Assembly: GCF_030064125.1 (NCBI RefSeq)
Contig: NZ_CP125957.1
Span: 558,001 to 622,000, forward strand
Reading direction: 5' to 3'
DNA from: Pseudomonas sp. G2-4
GTDB lineage: Bacteria > Pseudomonadota > Gammaproteobacteria > Pseudomonadales > Pseudomonadaceae
DNA: 64,000 nt
Part shown: positions 45,275 to 52,842 of the stretch, one piece after another
Numbering within the stretch: the stretch's first letter is position 1
Layout of the letters: each line of letters opens with the position of its first letter
Notes under the pieces: generated by a model
The model's database searches: none
Told to the model about the DNA's origin: nothing
What the model saw: only the letters and a program-made list of their open reading frames with translations
Made by a program: the position numbers and the translations under genes

Positions 45275-46408
45275 TCAGATTGATGCGCCCCGTATTGAAG
45301 CAGAAGTCGGTTTAACAGGACTTGGATGTCTCATTCTGGCGGGGGAACGTCTTGGAGTATTTGGGTAAAAGGTTACCGGCTGGTACTTCGCCAGTACGGG
45401 GATCAGGAAGTTAATCAAGCCTCCACGAAGGATAAGGCTTTTACTGTTGGTGCCCGTCCCATCAATAGCTCCCCCCACCGGTCCATGAAAAGCCTTAGTC
45501 GGAAGGCCCGTGAGGTTGGCAATATTCTGTCCCAAAGAGTTATCAGCTGAGTAACAAACTATTGTTCGAACTGATGTGTAGTCGTCAAAATTAACTCCGC
45601 TGAAGTAAAAAAGATCATTAAGGTCGTGGTGGCTTCTAAATTTGTCGGTTGATTGAATGCCGCTATTTTCTTTATTTCCATGGCCTATCATACTGAGTCG
45701 AAGACCTTCTTTGTAAGTGTCATCAAATACTGTAAGGTCGCTGATGAGGGTTCTGACATTCGATATGCTTTTCACCTTCGTCCCGTACACAGGAAGGTAT
45801 CTAACCCCCTTGATTGCTACATATTCAGCAATTTTTGATAGCCAATTTATAGCTGTGCTAAGGAAAGAAGAAAGTGAATGCCCGTTGGGGTCAATATTAT
45901 TCACTGGGTCGGCGTCGCAATACGCATACGCATTCAACCCACCCTCCCCAAACGGACTCCAACTGTCCGGACTGTTAAACCGCATCAACACCGGATTGAA
46001 CGCTCGATACCCATTCCCCAACAAATAATGCCCCGTCACCGGATCCGGCCGCTCGCCATTAAACCCAAGCAAACTGAGCAAGCCGTTTTCCGCTGGGCGA
46101 TGACCGTAAGGCGTATAGGCGAGGGGATGAGGTCGGGTTGCATCGAGCGCATTCAATACCGAACGCTGCTGATCAGTCGCCAGCAGCGTGGTGTCGACCC
46201 TAGCATCCTCGCGCCGTAGTTGCGCCAACAGTTGGTCTTCGTGTTGGAAGACGCTGTGTTGCACCGCCCCCTGCACCTCAGTAGCCAATCGGCTTTTGCA
46301 ATAAAAGCGCTGGATGTGGGCCTCGGCGGAGGGCACACAATCGGTCAGGCGATCGAGCGGGTCGTAGCCATACCGGCACAATACGGTTTCGCGAGGGGCG
46401 GTAGGCAT
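45275..46408 (-). CDS. mini-RHS (TccC-core) protein 4 with caspase-like C-terminal domain
   Basis: 377 aa. Core 1-177 ([41 protein letters not shown]). The variable domain has IGHGN (His243) and TIVCYSADN (Cys285), then NLTGLPTKAFHGPVGG, homologous in layout to mini-RHS 1. The tail is Pro/Arg-rich. GGAG precedes the ATG at 46408. The C-terminal half is visibly more AT-rich than the core. No immunity gene is seen: the next gene downstream is the convergent DUF2780 gene. Confidence 0.8.
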   Translation of the reverse strand: MPTAPRETVLCRYGYDPLDRLTDCVPSAEAHIQRFYCKSRLATEVQGAVQHSVFQHEDQLLAQLRREDARVDTTLLATDQQRSVLNALDATRPHPLAYTPYGHRPAENGLLSLLGFNGERPDPVTGHYLLGNGYRAFNPVLMRFNSPDSWSPFGEGGLNAYAYCDADPVNNIDPNGHSLSSFLSTAINWLSKIAEYVAIKGVRYLPVYGTKVKSISNVRTLISDLTVFDDTYKEGLRLSMIGHGNKENSGIQSTDKFRSHHDLNDLFYFSGVNFDDYTSVRTIVCYSADNSLGQNIANLTGLPTKAFHGPVGGAIDGTGTNSKSLILRGGLINFLIPVLAKYQPVTFYPNTPRRSPARMRHPSPVKPTSASIRGASI

Positions 46409-46474
46409 GCACCGGGCTCCATGCAAGGTCCAAAAATCCGGACCTCTAGCATCGGAGGTTTCTCCGCCGCTGCC

Positions 46475-46494
46475 TACTATCAGAACTGTTAGGA
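46475..46494 (-). promoter_or_regulatory. lux-box-like dyad upstream of mini-RHS 4
   Basis: TACTATCAGAACTGTTAGGA, CT-N12-AG, near end 66 nt from the start codon. A GATGCTA word (46447-46453) lies 21 nt towards the gene, as at mini-RHS 5. The box overlaps the end of the acyltransferase gene. Confidence 0.6.
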
Positions 46495-47382
46495 ATCCAT
46501 TGTTTCGCTGCGCAACGCCGCAATACGCCGATCCTTCTCAGTCCACAACTGATTGACCCAATCCTGCACATATTGGCGAAACACCGGGTCGTTCTCGTAA
46601 TCCCCCTGCCACAGCGCCGGGTCCAGCTCGCGGGTCTGGATGTCGACGATGACCCGGGGCACTGCGCCGCTGATCAAATCCCAGAACCCGGGAATCCGCT
46701 CCTGCGGGTACACCACCGTGACGTCCAGTACGGCATCGAGTTGTTCACCCATCGCCGCCAGCACGAATGCCACGCCACCGGCCTTGGGTTTGAGCAGGTG
46801 GGTGAAGGGTGACTGCTGTTGTTGGCTTTTGGCGGCGGTGAAGCGCGTGCCTTCGAGGTAGTTGACCACGGTGACCGGTTGGCGCTTGAACAGCTCGCAG
46901 GCCTGGCGGGTGATTTCCAGGTCCTTGCCGGCCAGCTCCGGGTTCTTGGCCAGGAAGGCTTTGGTGTAGCGCTTCATGAACGGGTAATCCAGCGCCCACC
47001 AGGCCAGCCCCAGGAACGGCACCCAGATCAGTTCCTTCTTGAGGAAGAACTTGAAGAATGGCGTGCGCCGGTTGAGGGCCTGGACCAGGGCGGGGATGTC
47101 GACCCAGGATTGGTGATTGCTGATCACCAGGTAAGACGTATCGCCGCGCAGGTTGGCGCCGCCGCGGATGTCCCAGCGGGTGGGGATGGACAGGGCGAAG
47201 ATCAGCTTGTCGATTTCGGCCCAGGTCTCGGCGATCCACATCACCGCCCACGAGGCATAGTCGCGAAAGCGCCCGGGGAGGATCAGTTTGAGCAGGGCGA
47301 ACACCATCAGCGGCCCGAACAGCACCAGGGTGTTGAGCAACAACAGCAGCGTGACGAAACAGCCGGTGAGCAGGCGGCGCAT
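46489..47382 (-). CDS. YihG-like 1-acylglycerol-3-phosphate acyltransferase
   Basis: 297 aa PlsC-family inner-membrane acyltransferase. Two N-terminal hydrophobic segments, then the HX4D motif NHQSWVD, the second motif NYLEGTRFT and the C-terminal region with VTVVYPQERIPGFWDL. The ATG at 47382 is chosen (MRRLLTG). Family members transfer acyl chains to lysophosphatidic acid. Confidence 0.88.
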   Translation of the reverse strand: MRRLLTGCFVTLLLLLNTLVLFGPLMVFALLKLILPGRFRDYASWAVMWIAETWAEIDKLIFALSIPTRWDIRGGANLRGDTSYLVISNHQSWVDIPALVQALNRRTPFFKFFLKKELIWVPFLGLAWWALDYPFMKRYTKAFLAKNPELAGKDLEITRQACELFKRQPVTVVNYLEGTRFTAAKSQQQQSPFTHLLKPKAGGVAFVLAAMGEQLDAVLDVTVVYPQERIPGFWDLISGAVPRVIVDIQTRELDPALWQGDYENDPVFRQYVQDWVNQLWTEKDRRIAALRSETMDS

Positions 47383-47494
47383 ACATGACTCTTGCAAACA
47401 GGTGGGCGGGCCATGATAAGCAAGCTTCGGGCGGCAGGCCAAATCGGTGTGGACGAATGTTTCACTTGGGCTTGGCTAAACTGGATGGGCTTTT

Positions 47495-47604
47495 GTGGCG
47501 AGGGAGCTTGCTCCCGCTGGGCTGCGAAGCGGCCCCAATGACGGCCAGATTGGTTCGATTTTGCGACTGCTGCGCAGTCGAGCGGGAGCAAGCTCCCTCG
47601 CCAC
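47495..47604. repeat. REPIN, GAGGGAGCTTGCTCCC class
   Basis: Inverted pair between the divergent acyltransferase and protease-like genes. Confidence 0.9.
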
Positions 47605-47676
47605 GGGTACGCGTCCAACCGAACGAATTCACCGTCCAAGGTCTAAACCCCCACCCCACACAGGAAGCCCTATTGC

Positions 47677-48183
47677 ATGAAATCCATTCTCGCCCTGCTT
47701 ACCCTGGTGGCCCTTCCAGTGCTGGCCGCCGAGCCGACCCTGTACGGGCGCTACGAATACATCGCGCTGCCGGAAATCGGTGGTGAAGTGCTCAAGGCCA
47801 AGATGGACACTGGCGCCCTGACTGCGTCGCTGTCGGCCAAGGACATTGAGACCTTCACCCGTGATGGCGATGACTGGGTACGTTTCCGCCTGGCGACCAA
47901 AGGTGCGAGCAACAAGGTGTACGAACACAAGATCGCGCGCATCAGCAAGATCAAGACCCGTTCTGAAGAAGACGAGGACGACGACGAAAAAATCGCGCCG
48001 ACCAAGCGTCCGGTGGTGGATCTTGAACTGTGCCTGGGTAACGTCAAGCGCACCGTGGAGGTCAACCTGACCGACCGCAGCAGTTTCAACTACCCGTTGT
48101 TGATTGGTGCCAAGGCCCTGCGTGAGTTTGGCGCAGCGGTGAACCCGGCGCGGCGATTTACGGCGGATAAGCCGGACTGTTGA
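47677..48183 (+). CDS. periplasmic retropepsin-like (RimK-associated, PF05618-type) protein
   Basis: 168 aa with a signal peptide (MKSILALLTLVALPVLAA). The aspartyl-protease-like motif KMDTGALTASL is intact, then EHKIARISKIKTR and LIGAKALREFGAAVNPAR. Annotation pipelines call this family ATP-dependent zinc protease, but the sequence looks like a retropepsin fold. It has an acidic EEDEDDDEK insert. Confidence 0.82.
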   Translation: MKSILALLTLVALPVLAAEPTLYGRYEYIALPEIGGEVLKAKMDTGALTASLSAKDIETFTRDGDDWVRFRLATKGASNKVYEHKIARISKIKTRSEEDEDDDEKIAPTKRPVVDLELCLGNVKRTVEVNLTDRSSFNYPLLIGAKALREFGAAVNPARRFTADKPDC

Positions 48184-48210
48184 TGGTGTAGCCCACATGC
48201 CGAACATGGT

Positions 48211-48237
48211 CCCGAAAAATAGACGATGTTTTTCGGG
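48211..48237. terminator. bidirectional hairpin between convergent genes
   Basis: CCCGAAAAA, 9-nt loop, TTTTTCGGG. Works as a terminator for either strand, since the A/T arms give a U-run each way. Confidence 0.75.
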
Positions 48238-48287
48238 GCTGGATGTTTTGTAGTGTTGCGTAGAAGTTTGATTTTATGCGACGACGG

Positions 48288-49364
48288 CTATTGGCGAATC
48301 TCGTTCAATAAGTCGATTCTGGTATGTTCTTTAATGTACTTCGCGCGATCAATAATTGCGCGATAAACATAATCTTGGGTAGTTGCTTTGATAGGCGTGT
48401 CAGGGTTAATGCTCTTGAATCTGGCTACCTTGGCAGAATTCACTAAATTTCTAAGGTGAGAGATGTATATGTCATGATGAGTCGTGTCGACCAGTCCACT
48501 TTTTCTATCTATAAATTTTTTGTTTACATCTGGCTTTTGTTTAAAGTCATATCCAAATTGTGCTTTTCTATATGCTGCTAAGCTTTTTTCTAAGTCGAGT
48601 ATACGATTGGATTTGGTGTAGCTAGTTTGGTCTTTTAAAAGTGCTTCATTTTCTTTTATAAGCTTTGCTTGGGATCTTAATGATGCGCGGAATTTTCTCA
48701 CGCGAGCGCTGGCTTGAGCTCTGCGATGAGCAGCAGTAGATGTCGATCGTTCTATCGGTAATCCAGTTGCTTTATTTACCAGGTTTTTTATGGGTAGTCC
48801 CATCTTTGGCGTAGGCACTGACAAAGTGCGAACCTGCCCCGTAGGATCTATCCAATTAATCGGATCCCCCGAACAATACCCATAAGCATTCAAACCTCCT
48901 TCACCAAACGGACTTAAACTGTCCGGACTGTTGAATCGCATCAGCACCGGATTGAACGCCCGATACCCATCCCCCAACAGATAATGTCTCGTCACAGGAT
49001 CCGGCTGTTCACCATTGAACCCGAGCAAACTGAGCAAGCCGTTTTCCGCCGGGCGATGACCGTAAGGTGTATAGACGAGGGGATGAAGCCGGCTTGCATC
49101 GAGGGCGTTCAATACCGAGCGCTGTTGATCGGTAGCGAGTAGGGTGGTTTCGGCCTTTGCATCTTCGCGTCGTAGTTGCGCCAACAGCTGTTCGTCGTAT
49201 TGGAAAACGCTGTGTTGCACCTCGTCCTGTATTTCGGTGGCCAATCGGCTCTTGCAGTAAAAGCGCTGAATGCTGGCCTCGGTGGACGGTGCACAATCGG
49301 CCAGGCGATCGAGCGGGTCGTAGCGGTAGCGGCACAATACGGTTTCACGAGGGGAGGCAGGCAT
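48288..49364 (-). CDS. mini-RHS (TccC-core) protein 5
   Basis: 358 aa. Core 1-177 ([41 protein letters not shown]). The C-terminal domain of about 181 aa is Lys/Arg-rich and mostly helical, probably with coiled coil (SQAKLIKENEALLKDQ), plus a DTTHHDIYISHLRNLV segment with a His pair. No recognised toxin fold. This part is markedly AT-rich compared with the core, which points to separate acquisition. No immunity gene is seen. GGAG precedes the ATG. Confidence 0.8.
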   Translation of the reverse strand: MPASPRETVLCRYRYDPLDRLADCAPSTEASIQRFYCKSRLATEIQDEVQHSVFQYDEQLLAQLRREDAKAETTLLATDQQRSVLNALDASRLHPLVYTPYGHRPAENGLLSLLGFNGEQPDPVTRHYLLGDGYRAFNPVLMRFNSPDSLSPFGEGGLNAYGYCSGDPINWIDPTGQVRTLSVPTPKMGLPIKNLVNKATGLPIERSTSTAAHRRAQASARVRKFRASLRSQAKLIKENEALLKDQTSYTKSNRILDLEKSLAAYRKAQFGYDFKQKPDVNKKFIDRKSGLVDTTHHDIYISHLRNLVNSAKVARFKSINPDTPIKATTQDYVYRAIIDRAKYIKEHTRIDLLNEIRQ

Positions 49365-49430
49365 CGACTGAGCTCCATCTGAAGTCCGAAAATAACTGGC
49401 CTTAGCATCAGCCGCTTTTCAGCGGTTGGC

Positions 49431-49450
49431 CACTATCAGAACTGTTAGGC
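49431..49450 (-). promoter_or_regulatory. lux-box-like dyad upstream of mini-RHS 5
   Basis: CACTATCAGAACTGTTAGGC, CT-N12-AG, near end 66 nt from the start codon. GATGCTA (49403-49409) lies 21 nt towards the gene, the same layout as at mini-RHS 4. It lies in the divergent region shared with creB. Confidence 0.6.
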
Positions 49451-49543
49451 ACAACGACCAGCCACCGACAAACTCAACTGCCATTGACGTACCCCAAGCC
49501 TTGGGGCACCGTTCCGGCAACTTTATTGCCGGGCTCGCAAGCC

Positions 49544-50224
49544 ATGCCTCATATCCTGATTGTCGAAGACGAAGCCGCCATCGCCGATACGCTGGTGTTT
49601 GCCCTGCAAGGGGAGGGGTTCGACACCACGTGGCTGAGCCTTGGCGCCGCCGCCCTCGATCACCAGAAAAACACCCCGGCTGACCTGATCATCCTCGATG
49701 TTGGCCTGCCGGATATCAGCGGATTCGAGACTTGTAAAAATCTCAGACGTTTCAGCGACGTTCCGGTCATCTTTCTTACAGCCCGGGATGGCGAGATCGA
49801 TCGGGTCGTGGGCCTGGAAATCGGTGCCGACGATTACGTGGTCAAGCCCTTCAGCCCCCGCGAGGTGGCGGCCAGGGTCCGGGCGATCCTCAAGCGGGTG
49901 GCGCCAAGACCGACGGCGGACTCGAGCACGGCGTTGTTCCAGGTGGACAGCGACCGGGTGCAGATCCACTATCGCGGGAAGCCGCTGAACCTCACGCGCC
50001 ACGAATTTCGTCTGCTGAACTGTCTGCTGGAGCAACCCGAACGGGTCTTCAGCCGCGAACAATTGCTCGACGCCCTGGGCGTGGCCAGTGATGCCGGCTA
50101 TGAGCGCAGCATCGACAGCCACATCAAGAGCGTGCGCGCCAAGTTGCGCCTGGTGAGGGCCGAGGCCGAACCGATCCAGACCCACCGGGGCCTGGGCTAC
50201 AGCTACAGCCCGGGACACAGCTGA
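49544..50224 (+). CDS. creB: two-component response regulator CreB
   Basis: 226 aa OmpR-family regulator. Receiver domain with phospho-acceptor Asp52 (IILDVGLPD) and Lys in VVKPFSP; C-terminal winged helix (REQLLDALGV, RSIDSHIKSVRAKL). The ATG at 49544 gives the canonical receiver start. Overlaps creC by TGATG. In Pseudomonas CreBC responds to cell-wall stress and controls creD. Confidence 0.93.
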   Translation: MPHILIVEDEAAIADTLVFALQGEGFDTTWLSLGAAALDHQKNTPADLIILDVGLPDISGFETCKNLRRFSDVPVIFLTARDGEIDRVVGLEIGADDYVVKPFSPREVAARVRAILKRVAPRPTADSSTALFQVDSDRVQIHYRGKPLNLTRHEFRLLNCLLEQPERVFSREQLLDALGVASDAGYERSIDSHIKSVRAKLRLVRAEAEPIQTHRGLGYSYSPGHS

Positions 50225-51642
50225 TGTCGCTGGGGATCCGGATTTTCCTGGTGTATGTGCTGTTTATCGGTTTGGCCGGGTATTTCGTGCTCAACACGGT
50301 GATGGAAGAAATCCGCCCCGGCGTGCGCCAGTCCACCGAAGAAACCCTGGTGGACACCGCCAACCTGATGGCCGAGATCCTGCGGGACGATTTCAAGGCC
50401 GGCACCCTCAACCAGAACCGTTGGCCGCAGTTGCTCAAGGCCTATGGCGAGCGCCAACCGGCGGCGACGATCTGGGGCTTGCCGAAAAACCAGGTCAGCC
50501 ATCGCATCTACGTCACGGATGCCAAGGGCATCGTGGTGCTCGATTCCAGTGGCGTGGCGGTGGGCCAGGATTATTCGCGCTGGAACGACGTTTACCTGAC
50601 CCTGCGGGGTCACTACGGCGCCCGTTCATCCCGCAGCGTTGCGGATGATCCGACGTCTTCGGTGATGCACGTCGGCGCGCCGATTCGCGACCATGGCCGG
50701 ATCATCGGTGTCGTCACGGTCGCCAAGCCCAATAGCTCGTTGCAGCCTTATATCGACCGCACGGAGCGGCGTCTGCTGGCGTATGGCGCCGGGCTGATTG
50801 TCCTTGGCCTGCTGCTGGGGGCTTTGTTGTCATGGTGGCTCAGCGCTGCGCTGCGTCGTTTGACGACCTACGCCCAGGCGGTCAGCCAGGGCCGCCGGGT
50901 GGAAGTGCCGCATTATCGCGGCGGCGAGTTCGAGCAATTGGCGGGTGCGGTGGAGCACATGCGCACCCAGCTCGAAGGAAAGGCTTACGTTGAGCGCTAC
51001 GTGCATACGTTGACTCACGAACTCAAGAGCCCGCTGGCGGCGATTCGCGGTGCCGCCGAGCTGCTGCAAAGTGATATGCCTGCGGCCCAGCACCAGCGCT
51101 TTGTCAGCAACATCGACAGTGAAAGCGTGCGCATGCAGCAGCTGATCGAACGGTTGCTCAACCTGGCCCAGGTCGAACAACGACAGGGGTTGGAGGACGT
51201 GGTTGCCGTGCCGCTGGCGGCGTTACTGGATGAATTGCTGGAGGCGCGTGGTGGCTGGATCGAGCGTCGCCAGTTAAAGGTCGAGCGACACATCGCCGCT
51301 GACCTGACGCTGACGGGCGAGGCATTTCTGTTGCGCCAGGCCCTGGGCAATCTGCTGGAGAATGCCTTGGATTTCACGCCGGTCAATGGACTGCTGCGCA
51401 TCAGCGCCGAACGAATCGACAGCCTCGTCGAGATCCACTTGTTCAATCAGGCCGAAGCGATTCCCGACTATGCCCTGCCGCGCCTGAGCGAGCGCTTCTA
51501 CTCCCTGCCACGCCCGGACAGCGGCCGCAAGAGCACCGGCCTGGGGCTCAATTTTGTGGAGGAAGTGGTGCAGTTGCACGGGGGCGAATTCAGGATTGGC
51601 AATGTCGAGGGGGGAGTGGAGGTGGTGCTGCGGTTGCCTTGA
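50224..51642 (+). CDS. creC: sensor histidine kinase CreC
   Basis: 472 aa inner-membrane kinase. N-terminal TM (IRIFLVYVLFIGLAGYFVL), periplasmic sensor, second TM near residue 190, HAMP, phospho-His265 in THELKSPLAAIRG, and an ATPase domain with NLLENALDFTP and STGLGLNFVEEVV. Partner of CreB. Confidence 0.93.
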   Translation: MSLGIRIFLVYVLFIGLAGYFVLNTVMEEIRPGVRQSTEETLVDTANLMAEILRDDFKAGTLNQNRWPQLLKAYGERQPAATIWGLPKNQVSHRIYVTDAKGIVVLDSSGVAVGQDYSRWNDVYLTLRGHYGARSSRSVADDPTSSVMHVGAPIRDHGRIIGVVTVAKPNSSLQPYIDRTERRLLAYGAGLIVLGLLLGALLSWWLSAALRRLTTYAQAVSQGRRVEVPHYRGGEFEQLAGAVEHMRTQLEGKAYVERYVHTLTHELKSPLAAIRGAAELLQSDMPAAQHQRFVSNIDSESVRMQQLIERLLNLAQVEQRQGLEDVVAVPLAALLDELLEARGGWIERRQLKVERHIAADLTLTGEAFLLRQALGNLLENALDFTPVNGLLRISAERIDSLVEIHLFNQAEAIPDYALPRLSERFYSLPRPDSGRKSTGLGLNFVEEVVQLHGGEFRIGNVEGGVEVVLRLP

Positions 51643-51813
51643 GAAAAATTTGATTAATTTTGTTATTGGTTAATTTACATAATCATTTTTTAGGTTTAGT
51701 TTTCGCTCAGCACTGACGAACAATAACTAGACCTGTCAGCACGCCCTGCCTTACGGCGAAATGACTTTCGGTCCGTTGGTCCTATTCGTGGCTACACAAC
51801 CGGGAGCATGAGC

Positions 51814-52788
51814 ATGATAAGCATCTGGCAAAAATTGCAGGCCAAGCTGCTGCGCGCCTTCGCCAAGCGAATGAAGGCGAAGTTCACCTATGACGCCGCG
51901 CTGTTTCCGTTGCGCACCGTGGCCGAGCAAACCATTGCCACCCCATGGGGGCCAGCGCGGGCGCTGTTCTACTGGCCCCATTCCCAGGCCTCGACGGCGC
52001 TGCCGGTGTATTTGAATTTCCACGGGGGTGGCTTTGTCGCCGGGACGCCCGAGCATGACGATAGCTATTGCCGTCGACTGGCCCACAACCTGAACTGCCT
52101 GGTGGTCAACCTGGACTATGCGCTGGCGCCAGAGCAGGTCTTTCCCGCCGGGCCACGGCAATGTTTTGCCGTGCTCGAGTGGTTGGCTGCCCAGGCCGAA
52201 GTGCTGGGCATCGATCCCCAGCGGATCGCCGTCGGTGGGCATAGCGCCGGCGGTAATCTGGCCGCGGTGGTGGCGGGTCTGGCGCGGGGTCATCGCACAC
52301 TGAAAGTGGTGCATCAATTGATCGACTATGCGGCGCTGGACCTGGCCCAAGACCCGGCGCTGAAGACTTCCACCATTGCCCGTCCCTTGCTCGGCGTCGG
52401 CCTGATGCGCTTCTTCACCCGCTGCTACCTGAGCGATCCGGCACAGGCGCTCGACCCGTTGGCGTCGCCCTTGCTGGCGCCGGTCGATGCGCTGGTGGGG
52501 ATGCCGGCGGCCACGGTGATCACTGCGCAGCACGATATCTTGCGCGGAGAGGGCGAGGCCTACGCCGAGAAGTTGCGTCAGGCCGGCGTGCCCGTGCGTC
52601 AGCGAATGTTTGAAGGGTGCGACCATATGTTCACCCACTTGGGACCAGACGAGTCGGCCGAAGAGGCCTGGCAATTGATGGAGGACTCCCTGCGCGAAGC
52701 TTTCCAGGGCGTAGACGAGGCAGAGGCCGGTGTTCGCGCTCAACACGGTGAAGGCAGTCTCCACACAATCTCCACAATCGCTCCATAA
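51814..52788 (+). CDS. alpha/beta hydrolase (HSL-type esterase)
   Basis: 324 aa. Oxyanion motif NFHGGGFVAGTPEHDD, nucleophile elbow GHSAGGNLA, and catalytic His in EGCDHMFTH: all the residues of a hormone-sensitive-lipase-family esterase. The ATG at 51814 has GGGAG at 8 nt. It lies between creC and creD on the same strand after about 170 nt of AT-rich DNA. No signal peptide. Confidence 0.85.
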   Translation: MISIWQKLQAKLLRAFAKRMKAKFTYDAALFPLRTVAEQTIATPWGPARALFYWPHSQASTALPVYLNFHGGGFVAGTPEHDDSYCRRLAHNLNCLVVNLDYALAPEQVFPAGPRQCFAVLEWLAAQAEVLGIDPQRIAVGGHSAGGNLAAVVAGLARGHRTLKVVHQLIDYAALDLAQDPALKTSTIARPLLGVGLMRFFTRCYLSDPAQALDPLASPLLAPVDALVGMPAATVITAQHDILRGEGEAYAEKLRQAGVPVRQRMFEGCDHMFTHLGPDESAEEAWQLMEDSLREAFQGVDEAEAGVRAQHGEGSLHTISTIAP

Positions 52789-52842
52789 GCCCAGCACACA
52801 GCCACCCCAGACTCTCCCTCATTCGAACAGGGAGAGCCCCAC

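Noticed and set aside
38356..49364. Mobile genetic island carrying the RHS genes
   Set aside because: No integrase, transposase, tRNA target or clear island ends; the RHS genes alternate with conserved chromosomal genes, so I describe them as separate insertions.
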